Positions 13,634 through 19,539 of a DNA stretch of 19,539 nucleotides are shown here, one piece after another. The stretch is from assembly GCA_041179465.1 (NCBI GenBank), contig JBEGTJ010000029.1:1-19539 (forward strand). Direction: 5' to 3'. The number at the start of each line of letters is the position of its first letter. Position 1 is the first letter of the stretch. Origin of the DNA: TMED14 sp041179465 (lineage in GTDB: Bacteria > Bacteroidota > Bacteroidia > Flavobacteriales > Schleiferiaceae). The position numbers and the translations under genes were made by a program. The notes beneath the pieces were generated by a model. The model was not told where the DNA came from, made no database searches, and saw nothing but the letters and a program-made list of their open reading frames with translations.

Positions 13634-14689
13634 ATGAACCTAATCCACGTCGTGCGCATGTGGCCCGATTCGGGCGACCCCCAGCTGGGCAGCTTTGTGC
13701 GGAGCCACGTCGCCGCCTTGCGCGACGCCGGGGCGCGGCAGCGCGTGGTGGTTTGGTCGGGAAGGACCCACGCGCCCCTCTCGCTTGACGGAGTCGAAAT
13801 CATTGCCGGCCCCCCGGTTGCGCCCGGCCCAGCAGGGTGGAACGCCAAGGCGCGCAGCGTCCTTTCGCTCGGCCGGCCCGACGTGCTGCACGTGCACGGT
13901 TCCGGTGGCGACACCGCCTACCTCTTCGTGCGGAGCATTATGCAATGGGGTCAGCGCACCCCGCGCGCGGTCTCGGAACACCAGTACTTTGGCGACGGGG
14001 CCCTTCCGGGCGGAACCCTTTGGACGCACCGCCTCGCCAACCTTCGCACCGCCGTGTCGCCCTTTTTGGCCGAGCGGTTTGCGTCCGTCGGCCGAGTGGA
14101 CGTGGTGCCGAATTGCTGGGATGCTCCCCTCGCCCACCAACGGCGCCAAGCCCACGGCAGCGGACGCCGCGTGCTCCACGTCGGCGATTGGATCGACGCT
14201 ACCAAAGGCATTAGCCCGCTCCTCGAAGCGTGGCTAACCCATTCCGCGCGCCACCCCTCGGACCACCTCACCCTGGTGGGCGACGGAGCGGACCGCCCGC
14301 TGCTCGAGCCCCTGGTCCGCGCCACCCCCAACTGCAGCTGGCTCGGACGCATGGCTCCAGGCGACCTCGAGACTGAAATGGGTCGCCACGACGTACTTGT
14401 GGTGAATTCCCCGCGCGAAACGTTTTCGATGGTGGTGGGGCAAGCGCGCGAACGCGGCCTGCACGTGCTCAGCACTCGCTGCGGCGGACCCGAATCCGTA
14501 TACGGCGGCCTCAACGGCATCTCCTACCGCCACGGGGCCTACAACGACGTGGCGGACCTTGCCCAGGCGCTCCACGACCTACCCCTTCCGTCGGAACCCA
14601 TAGAGCCGGCGGAACTCCGCGCCTTTCGGCCCGAATCCGTTTCTGCCTTGTTTGCCGAGCGGTACCGAAGCGTAGGCGTCCGAATCTAA
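13634..14689 (+). CDS. GT4-like (GT-B fold) glycosyltransferase
   Basis: 351-residue cytoplasmic or membrane-associated glycosyltransferase, probably using a nucleotide sugar. The N-terminal half starts MNLIHVVRMWPDSGD and includes QLGSFVRSHVAAL, DVLHVHGSGG and VVPNCWD. The C-terminal half has LHVGDWIDATKGI, LTLVGDGADRPLLEPL, SWLGRM and SPRETFSMVVGQ. These are the hallmarks of GT4 retaining enzymes. In the usual E-x7-E nucleotide-sugar motif the first Glu is E262 but the second is Q270. ATG 13634 is chosen over the in-frame GTG at 13565, which would extend into the tRNA promoter. It stands alone, with no other sugar genes nearby, so the acceptor cannot be inferred. Its promoter is not obvious. 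Confidence 0.87.
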   Translation: MNLIHVVRMWPDSGDPQLGSFVRSHVAALRDAGARQRVVVWSGRTHAPLSLDGVEIIAGPPVAPGPAGWNAKARSVLSLGRPDVLHVHGSGGDTAYLFVRSIMQWGQRTPRAVSEHQYFGDGALPGGTLWTHRLANLRTAVSPFLAERFASVGRVDVVPNCWDAPLAHQRRQAHGSGRRVLHVGDWIDATKGISPLLEAWLTHSARHPSDHLTLVGDGADRPLLEPLVRATPNCSWLGRMAPGDLETEMGRHDVLVVNSPRETFSMVVGQARERGLHVLSTRCGGPESVYGGLNGISYRHGAYNDVADLAQALHDLPLPSEPIEPAELRAFRPESVSALFAERYRSVGVRI

Positions 14690-14693
14690 AGCG

Positions 14694-14735
14694 AGCTGCT
14701 CGTTGCTAGCTGCTCGTTGCTAGCTGCTCGTTGCC
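14694..14735. repeat. Three head-to-tail 14-bp repeats after the glycosyltransferase gene
   Basis: AGCTGCTCGTTGCT occurs at 14694-14707 and 14708-14721 exactly, and at 14722-14735 with only the last base changed to C. The block starts five bases after the glycosyltransferase stop codon. Confidence 0.92.
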
Positions 14736-14739
14736 CGTT

Positions 14740-14856
14740 AGCCATTCAACCAGTTAGCCAGTGAGCCAATTAGCCAGTGAGCCAATTAGCCAATTAGCCA
14801 ATTAACCAGTAAGCCAATTAGCCAGTTAGCCAATTAGCCAGTTAGCCAATTAGCCC
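14740..14856. repeat. 8-bp minisatellite, 14 units, between the glycosyltransferase and bshB1
   Basis: Fourteen consecutive 8-base units with exact 8-base phasing run from 14740 to 14851, followed by the partial unit AGCCC. The dominant unit is AGCCAATT; variants are AGCCAGTT, AGCCAGTG, AACCAGTT, AACCAGTA and AGCCATTC. AGCCAATT and AGCCAG-type units alternate in places, giving a 16-base higher-order period. It ends one base before the bshB1 stop codon. Confidence 0.93.
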
Positions 14857-14857
14857 T

Positions 14858-15577
14858 TTACCGCAACGCAAACAGCGAGTCCACGCCGATTCGGCGGGCC
14901 GCCAAAAAACCTTCTGCGTGCTCCACGCCCATCACCCGGCCCCATTCGGCGGTGCGGGCGGTCAGGGAATCCCAAAACCACTTCGACGAAATCACGGTTT
15001 CGGGTCCGTCGGCGTTGGCTTGGTAAAACTGCGAGGCGTGGGCGGCCAACGACGCCATTTTGGCCTCGACGTAGCCTGAAATGTCGACGGTAAAATCCGC
15101 CTGAAGATCATAAAACTGAATGTAGTGGTAGACGTGCTCGGGGCGGAACGGCGCCTGCGGCTGGCCGTCGTCGCCCAACGACTCCCACTTGTGCAGGCCG
15201 GCCCTGAAGCAGGCCTCGACCACCATGGCGGAGGCCACTCCGTGGTCGGGGTGCCGGTCCCTGGGCGCGTTGCAGAGCACCACGCGCGGCCGGTGGGTGC
15301 GCACGAGCTCAATGACGCGCTGCTGGCTTTCGAAATCGTTCACGAGTCGACCGTCGGGAAGGTCGAGGTTCACGCGGAACGTCGCCCCCAAAATCTGGGC
15401 GGCCTTTACCGCTTCGGCGTCGCGCTCGAGCACGGTTCCGCGGCTGCCCATCTCGCCGCGCGTCAAATCGACCAAGCCCACCGTATGGCCGAGGGCCACG
15501 TGCTTGGCGAGGGTTCCGCCGCAGCCCAACTCAATGTCGTCGGGGTGGGCGCCAAAAGCGAGAATATCTACCTGCAT
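14858..15577 (-). CDS. bshB1: Bacillithiol biosynthesis deacetylase BshB1 (PIG-L family)
   Basis: Zinc-dependent deacetylase that converts GlcNAc-malate to GlcN-malate in the second step of bacillithiol synthesis; cytoplasmic. The 239-residue protein has the metal motif AHPDD (10-14, ligands H11 and D14) followed by IELGCGGTL, then LTRGEMGSRGT and the third ligand region PRDRHPDHG (HPDH 109-112). This spacing and length, and the C-terminal YFQ-like region ending ARRIGVDSLFALR, fit BshB1 rather than lipid or LPS PIG-L deacetylases. It lies six bases after the gpx stop codon, so the two are an operon. bshA and bshC are outside the window, as is common in Bacteroidota. The 3' end runs straight into a minisatellite. 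Confidence 0.93.
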   Translation of the reverse strand: MQVDILAFGAHPDDIELGCGGTLAKHVALGHTVGLVDLTRGEMGSRGTVLERDAEAVKAAQILGATFRVNLDLPDGRLVNDFESQQRVIELVRTHRPRVVLCNAPRDRHPDHGVASAMVVEACFRAGLHKWESLGDDGQPQAPFRPEHVYHYIQFYDLQADFTVDISGYVEAKMASLAAHASQFYQANADGPETVISSKWFWDSLTARTAEWGRVMGVEHAEGFLAARRIGVDSLFALR

Positions 15578-15583
15578 GCTCGG

Positions 15584-16147
15584 TTACTTTCCGAGCGCGA
15601 AGTTCCGAATTTCTGAATTAGTGGGCGACACCGTCGACAGGTGGCTGCTCACCCACTGACCTTTTTCGTTCACGAGGAACTTGTGAAAATTCCAGCGCAC
15701 GGTGGCGTCCTTCGCGCCGTTCTTGGTCTTGCTGGTCAGCCATTGGTAGACGGGGTGCGGGTTGTCGCCCTTGATCGCGACTTTCTCCATCATCAAAAAG
15801 GTGACGCCGTAGTTCTTTTGGCAAAAGGCGCCAATTTCGGTTGCGGACCCTTTTTCTTGGCCCCCAAAGTCGTTGCACGGAAAGCCTAGGATGACAAAGT
15901 TTCCGCTCTTGGCCTCATCCCACAAAGCCTGAAGCTCCTTGTACTGGGGCGTGAATCCGCATTCCGAAGCCGTGTTGACGATCAGCACCCGCTTGCCCTT
16001 GAGCTGCGCAAAGTCGTAGGGTTCGCCGTCCAGCGTGCGCGCTTGGAGGCTGTAAAAATCAATCGGGGCGTCGACGGGTTGCGCCATCGAGCGGCTGCAG
16101 CCAAGCAGCGTGGTGAGTAGGGACATGGCCAGTAGGTTCTTCATCAT
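15584..16147 (-). CDS. Lipoprotein glutathione peroxidase-like thiol peroxidase
   Basis: Reduces peroxides with a thiol electron donor. The 187-residue protein begins with a lipoprotein signal (LLTTLLGC, lipidated C17). The GPx domain (about 28-185) carries peroxidatic C63 in NTASECGFTPQY, Q97 in FPCNDFGGQE, and W152-N153 in RWNFHKF, completing the Cys-Gln-Trp-Asn tetrad. C109 in FCQKNYGVTF sits where thioredoxin-type GPx enzymes carry the resolving cysteine; the enzyme has Cys, not selenocysteine. It heads an operon with bshB1. Two tandem ATGs stand at the start and I use the first. A weak -7 candidate, TAACTTCG, lies at 16176-16169. The anchored, exported location suggests protection of the envelope against peroxides; the electron donor there is unknown. 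Confidence 0.9.
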   Translation of the reverse strand: MMKNLLAMSLLTTLLGCSRSMAQPVDAPIDFYSLQARTLDGEPYDFAQLKGKRVLIVNTASECGFTPQYKELQALWDEAKSGNFVILGFPCNDFGGQEKGSATEIGAFCQKNYGVTFLMMEKVAIKGDNPHPVYQWLTSKTKNGAKDATVRWNFHKFLVNEKGQWVSSHLSTVSPTNSEIRNFALGK

Positions 16148-16193
16148 GATAGGTGTATAACCGCAAAACGAAGTTAGGGTTCACTGCGCGGAC

Positions 16194-16201
16194 TACCTTT
16201 G
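16194..16201 (+). promoter_or_regulatory. -7 element of the ccm operon promoter
   Basis: TACCTTTG matches TAnnTTTG and lies only four bases before the ccmB ATG, predicting a leaderless transcript. A TTA at 16174-16176, 17 bases upstream, is the nearest thing to a -33 TTG. It shares a 58-base divergent gap with the gpx promoter. Confidence 0.62.
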
Positions 16202-16205
16202 GCGC

Positions 16206-16868
16206 ATGAAGCGTTGGTGGATGCTTGGGCAATGGGCGGTGAACGCCGACGTGCGCCGCGGCGCGGACTACCTGCAGTTCCTGCTTTTTACCGCGGTCGC
16301 GACCTACCTCGTCTACCAAATGGTACCGGCTCCCAGCCCCAGCGTGTGGCTCGCGCTCCTTTGGGTGGTGGTGCTGTTCAGCGCGATGCAGGCCGCGTTT
16401 CGCGCCTTCCACGAGCCCGACGCGCTGTGGTCCTACCTCAATCAGTTGGTGCGCCCTGAAGAACTTTTTTGGGTAAAAAGCGCCCAGATCGCCGTGCACA
16501 CCGTCGTGACGGCGGGAGCGGCCCTGCTGCTTTTTGGGTTGTTTTTTGGATTGCCCGAATCGGCCCAGTCGCTCGAAGCAGCGGCCAAAGTCACCACCGC
16601 CTTGCTGCTGGGTGCGCTGGCCCTGGCGGCGACCATGAGCTTTACATCGGCCCTCGCGAGCCGAGCGGGCGCCAACCCGACGCTGATGGCGACCTTGAGC
16701 CTTCCGCTGCTCATGCCCACCGTCCTCGTGGTGCGCCGGGCAAGTTCGCTGGCAGCGGCCAACCAAGAGTGGTCGGAACTGGCGATGCCCTTATTTGGCG
16801 AACTGGTCGTGTGGGCGCTTCCGCTCGCCTTAGGTAGCGTGCTTATGCCCTACCTTTGGAAGCAGTGA
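16206..16868 (+). CDS. ccmB: Haem exporter/ABC membrane subunit CcmB
   Basis: Membrane component of the CcmAB ABC transporter used in System I cytochrome c maturation to release holo-CcmE. The 220-residue protein has about six hydrophobic segments and the CcmB profile: an N-terminal cytosolic start (VNADVRRGADYLQFLLFT), FRAFHEPDALWSYL, RPEELFWVKSAQI, SALASRAGANPTLMATLSLPLLMPTV and a C-terminal ALPLALGSVLMPYLWK. No ccmA ATPase gene lies next to it; it must be elsewhere in the genome or missing. The ATG follows a promoter box by four bases. Its TGA overlaps the GTG of ccmC by four bases. Confidence 0.9.
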   Translation: MKRWWMLGQWAVNADVRRGADYLQFLLFTAVATYLVYQMVPAPSPSVWLALLWVVVLFSAMQAAFRAFHEPDALWSYLNQLVRPEELFWVKSAQIAVHTVVTAGAALLLFGLFFGLPESAQSLEAAAKVTTALLLGALALAATMSFTSALASRAGANPTLMATLSLPLLMPTVLVVRRASSLAAANQEWSELAMPLFGELVVWALPLALGSVLMPYLWKQ

Positions 16869-17530
16869 AAAACGGCTTTTCTATCGCTTGGAAAACCGCG
16901 GCCGCAGCGCTGGTTAGCTACAGCCTGGTCGCGGGTTTTATGGCCCCGGTTCCGCGGCTTTTTATCCTTAACGAAACCATTCGCAACCTCTACTTTCACG
17001 TGCCCATGTGGTTCACGATGATCGCACTGATGGGGGTGTCGCTGGGGCACAGCATCGCGGGACTTCGCAAGCCCGGAACGGCCGCCCTGGAGTCTGACCG
17101 CAAGGCCCGCCTCGCCGCAGAAGTGGCCCTGGTTTTTGCCGCACTCGGACTCGTCACCGGCATGATTTGGGCCCGGTTCACGTGGGGCGCCTACTGGACC
17201 AACGACCCCAAACTCAACGGAACCGCGGTGGCCGTCCTGATCTACCTCGCCTATTTTGTGCTGCGCAGCAGCGTGGAAGATCCTGAAAAACGGGCCCGCC
17301 TGGCCGGAACCTACAACCTATTTGCGTTCGTCCTGATGCTCGTGTTCATTGGCATTTTGCCCCGCATGACGGACTCCCTTCACCCGGGCAATGGGGGCAA
17401 CCCGGCCTTTGGTTCCTACGACCTCGACAACGGCATGCGCGCGGTGTTTTACCCCGCCGTGCTCGGATGGATCGGAATCGGTTTGTGGTTGCTTGAACTC
17501 CGCGACCGTTTGGTGCGTTTAACTCAATGA
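16865..17530 (+). CDS. ccmC: Haem lyase/haem handling protein CcmC
   Basis: Inner-membrane protein that delivers haem to CcmE during cytochrome c maturation. It has 221 residues from GTG 16865, which overlaps the ccmB stop (GTGA). It has about six membrane segments, H45 in FHVPMW, the WGAYW tryptophan-rich haem-binding motif (107-111) and H173 in SLHPG, the two conserved external histidines of the family. An in-frame TTG three codons earlier is an alternative start. A TACCTTTG box lies within the ccmB end six bases before the GTG, so an internal promoter is possible. Expression with ccmB, the small CcmD-like gene, ccmE and ccmF is implied by the close packing. Confidence 0.93.
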   Translation: MKNGFSIAWKTAAAALVSYSLVAGFMAPVPRLFILNETIRNLYFHVPMWFTMIALMGVSLGHSIAGLRKPGTAALESDRKARLAAEVALVFAALGLVTGMIWARFTWGAYWTNDPKLNGTAVAVLIYLAYFVLRSSVEDPEKRARLAGTYNLFAFVLMLVFIGILPRMTDSLHPGNGGNPAFGSYDLDNGMRAVFYPAVLGWIGIGLWLLELRDRLVRLTQ

Positions 17531-17537
17531 GATGCAT

Positions 17538-17708
17538 ATGATTCGTTTTTTACAGCAAGCTCCCCCCGTAGAAATGGCCGACGCCCTGCGCGCCAACGGT
17601 AAAATCGGGGTAGTCGTCGCGGTAGTGGCCGTCATTTTTGCTGGCCTCGTCGCCTACCTCACGTGGCTCGACCTTCGGCTGCGCAAAGCCGAGAAATCCG
17701 CGCGGTAA
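17538..17708 (+). CDS. Small CcmD-like single-span membrane protein
   Basis: 56 residues from ATG 17538 (58 from an in-frame ATG at 17532), starting a few bases after the ccmC stop and ending in TAA directly before the ATG of ccmE. The sequence starts MIRFLQQAPPVEMADALRAN, then has a hydrophobic span of about 18 residues (KIGVVVAVVAVIFAGLVAYL) and a positively charged tail, so it should be N-out/C-in. In System I, CcmD is a short protein located between CcmC and CcmE, joining CcmAB-CcmC complexes to CcmE. Position and topology agree exactly; sequence alone is not decisive at this size. Confidence 0.82.
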   Translation: MIRFLQQAPPVEMADALRANGKIGVVVAVVAVIFAGLVAYLTWLDLRLRKAEKSAR

Positions 17709-18095
17709 ATGAAGCGAGGACACCTCATCGCCCTCGTCGTCATCGCGCTGCTTGTGGGCGCCCTTATGGTGACGATTCAAGACGCCAGCACCTACGCCAC
17801 CTTTGAGCTCGCCCAGCGAAAGGCGCCCGAGCAGGTAACGGTCGTCGGGCAGCTCGACCTGGAGCAGCCGATTACGTTCAATGCCCAAACTTCGATGCTG
17901 CGCTTTACCGCAGTCGACAAGGACGGAGCGCGCTGCGTGGTGTACTTCAATCAGCCCAAACCGACTGATTTTGAGCGCGCTGAAGAAGTCACATTGACCG
18001 GAATGAGCTCAGGCGACACCGCCTTTTTTGCCCAAGATATTTTAATGAAGTGCCCGTCGAAGTACGCCGACGAAGCCAAGCTGAGCGCGCCCTAA
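17709..18095 (+). CDS. ccmE: Cytochrome c maturation haem chaperone CcmE, CxxxY variant
   Basis: Periplasmic, membrane-anchored haem chaperone that carries haem from CcmC to CcmF. 128 residues: an N-terminal anchor (about 5-22) and a beta-barrel OB-like domain (about 40-115). The haem-binding site here is C115-P-S-K-Y119 (CxxxY) instead of the HxxxY of Escherichia coli. This variant is known from some bacteria and archaea that have a modified System I. The start ATG immediately follows the stop of the CcmD-like gene, and the TAA overlaps the ccmF ATG by one base (TAATG). The conserved tyrosine supports the motif. Confidence is high for the family and for the variant because the Cys codon is plainly TGC. 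Confidence 0.92.
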   Translation: MKRGHLIALVVIALLVGALMVTIQDASTYATFELAQRKAPEQVTVVGQLDLEQPITFNAQTSMLRFTAVDKDGARCVVYFNQPKPTDFERAEEVTLTGMSSGDTAFFAQDILMKCPSKYADEAKLSAP

Positions 18096-19539
18096 TGGAC
18101 TACATCGGAGAACACACGTTTTGGGCCCTTGCCGGGCGATTTTTTACCTACCTCGCGTTCACGGGAGCCCTCGGAACGGCGCTGTTTTATGGCGTCAACT
18201 GGCTGCGGCCCGGGGCCTGCAGCGGGCCCGACGAGCTCGGACGCACCAAAACTCCCGACCCCGCCTACCTCAACGCTGGCCGAGGGGCATTTGCCCTGCA
18301 CAGCCTGGGGGTTCTCGGCATCCTTGGCGTGCTTCTGACCGCGATCTTGAGCCATTGGTTCGAATTTGACTACGTCTGGCGCCACTCGTCGCGCGACCTT
18401 CCGATTCAGTACGTCTTTAGCGCCCTGTGGGAGGGCCAAGAAGGCAGCTTCTTGATTTGGATGGTCTGGCACGTGCTGCTCGGATGGATTTTGGTGCGGA
18501 GCGCCCGCAGCTGGGAGCACGGAACCATGGCCGTCGTCGGGCTGGTGCAGCTGCTGCTCACCAGCATGCTCCTCGGCGTGTACGTGTTCGGAACCAAAAT
18601 TGGCTCCAGCCCGTTCACCCTGATCCGCGAACTGCCTGAAAACCTGGGACTCCCGTGGACCACCATCAAAGACTACTTGATCCGCATCCCAGCATTCCGC
18701 GACGGACAGGGCCTGAATCCCTTGCTCCAGAACTACTGGATGGTCATCCACCCCCCCACCTTGTTTTTGGGTTTCGCTGCCACCCTGATCCCGTTTGCCT
18801 ACGCGGTCGCCGGCTGGGTCGAACGCCGCCCGCTGGAATGGGTCACCCCTGCCCTGCCCTGGGTGTTCTTTGGCGTGGGTGTGCTGGGCACCGGCATTTT
18901 GATGGGCGGCGCTTGGGCCTACGAAGCCTTGAGTTTTGGCGGATTTTGGGCCTGGGACCCCGTAGAAAACGCCTCGCTCGTCCCCTGGATTACGCTCGTG
19001 GCGGCCGGCCACGTGATGTTCATCGTGAAGAAGAAAAAGACCTCGGGCGGACTGACGGCCATTCTGACGTTTTTGACCTTCATCTTGGTGCTGTACTCGA
19101 CCTTTTTGACGCGGAGCGGGGTGCTCGGTGACAGTTCCGTTCACTCGTTTGTGGACCTGGGGCTCAACGGCCAGCTCATGCTCCTCCTCGGTTTTTTTGC
19201 GGCCGGAAGCCTGCTTCTCCTGCTGCTTCGGTGGAACGCGCTGCCGAAAAACGCCGCCGACGAGGCTTTTTCGTCGCGCGAGTTTTGGCTGGTGATCGGC
19301 AGCCTCGTGCTCTTGCTCAGCGCCGTGCAAATCAGCTTCAGCACCAGCATACCCGTTCTCAACAAACTCATCGGTCCCGAAGGTTTGCTCCCGATTTTGG
19401 GCGAGGCCATGGCGCCCCCGGCCGACGTGTTCCGCCACTACCACTCCATTCAGATCCCGGTAGCCATTGTGGTTTCGCTGTTCATGGCGGCCGTTCCGTT
19501 TTTGCGTTGGGACGCAACCCCCAACGAGATGCTGCGCCG
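18095..19539 (+). CDS. ccmF: Cytochrome c haem lyase CcmF (5' part, truncated by window edge)
   Basis: Inner-membrane synthetase that attaches haem to apocytochrome c. The frame is open from ATG 18095 to the right edge, showing 481 codons of a protein usually around 600 or more residues. Hallmarks are HSSRDLPIQYVFSALWEGQEG, NPLLQNYWMVIHPPTLFLG (H219), the WWD tryptophan-rich domain GGFWAWDPVENASLVPW (283-299), and STFLTRSGVLGDSSVHSF. Several membrane segments are clear. The ATG overlaps the ccmE stop by one base, so translation is coupled. The 3' end, and any ccmG/ccmH-type genes after it, lie outside the window. Confidence 0.95.
   Translation, partial: MDYIGEHTFWALAGRFFTYLAFTGALGTALFYGVNWLRPGACSGPDELGRTKTPDPAYLNAGRGAFALHSLGVLGILGVLLTAILSHWFEFDYVWRHSSRDLPIQYVFSALWEGQEGSFLIWMVWHVLLGWILVRSARSWEHGTMAVVGLVQLLLTSMLLGVYVFGTKIGSSPFTLIRELPENLGLPWTTIKDYLIRIPAFRDGQGLNPLLQNYWMVIHPPTLFLGFAATLIPFAYAVAGWVERRPLEWVTPALPWVFFGVGVLGTGILMGGAWAYEALSFGGFWAWDPVENASLVPWITLVAAGHVMFIVKKKKTSGGLTAILTFLTFILVLYSTFLTRSGVLGDSSVHSFVDLGLNGQLMLLLGFFAAGSLLLLLLRWNALPKNAADEAFSSREFWLVIGSLVLLLSAVQISFSTSIPVLNKLIGPEGLLPILGEAMAPPADVFRHYHSIQIPVAIVVSLFMAAVPFLRWDATPNEMLR

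Noticed and set aside
14694..14856. CRISPR array
   Set aside because: The units are 8 and 14 bases with no unique spacers, and no cas genes are present.
14858..15577. PIG-L protein as an LPS or mycothiol-type deacetylase
   Set aside because: Motif spacing and length fit BshB1 better, and the partner gene is a thiol peroxidase.
18092..19444. Minus-strand open frame of 450 codons opposite ccmF
   Set aside because: CcmF reads through the same bases with its WWD domain and conserved histidines; the antisense frame is a hydrophilic mirror image.

Overview
The window is a GC-rich chromosomal segment from a member of the Bacteroidota, most likely a Flavobacteriales or Cryomorphaceae-like lineage; the order-level guess is weak. 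The evidence is the Bacteroidota-type promoter signature (TTG, about 19-20 bases, then TAnnTTTG) in front of several genes, the near absence of Shine-Dalgarno sequences, a long GAPDH with an N-terminal extension, bacillithiol synthesis (BshB1) and a CxxxY-type CcmE. No phage, transposon, integrase, CRISPR array or defence island is visible. This is mostly ordinary chromosome with a few unusual operon combinations.

Layout. The left edge (1-137) is the tail of what looks like a Do/HtrA-type protease, closed by a strong terminator (161-210). Then come a long-form GAPDH (323-1774), a repeat-rich spacer with a tandem array and a long inverted repeat (1781-2008), and tcdA (2032-2760). A minus-strand operon miaE-gcvT-lrp (4962 to 2757) converges on tcdA, and the stop codons of lrp and tcdA overlap inside a palindromic repeat. 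A plus-strand lytic transglycosylase of MltF type (5004-6341) converges on, and overlaps, a minus-strand operon of four overlapping genes: LysM protein, SGNH hydrolase 1, SGNH hydrolase 2 and MBOAT acyltransferase (11198 to 6322). Upstream on the same strand is a tightly packed lipid operon: patatin, CarS-like CTP transferase and CDP-alcohol phosphatidyltransferase (13326 to 11241). tRNA-His (GTG anticodon) has its own promoter and terminator (13431-13607). A divergent GT4-like glycosyltransferase (13634-14689) is followed by two tandem-repeat blocks (14694-14856). The minus-strand pair of a lipoprotein glutathione peroxidase and bshB1 (16147 to 14858) is divergent from a cytochrome c maturation operon ccmB-ccmC-ccmD-ccmE-ccmF (16206 to the right edge, ccmF truncated).

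How the genes may work together. The LysM-SGNH-SGNH-MBOAT genes have the parts expected of an envelope O-acetylation machine: a membrane acyl exporter, two periplasmic SGNH transfer/esterase proteins and a peptidoglycan-binding module. Because the neighbouring MltF-type enzyme belongs to a class inhibited by O-acetylated MurNAc, peptidoglycan is an attractive but unproven target. The patatin, CarS and CDP-alcohol transferase genes can be read as lipid release, CTP activation and head-group transfer. GPx plus BshB1 is a thiol redox unit. The ccm genes form a System I-like haem delivery pathway with the cysteine variant of CcmE.
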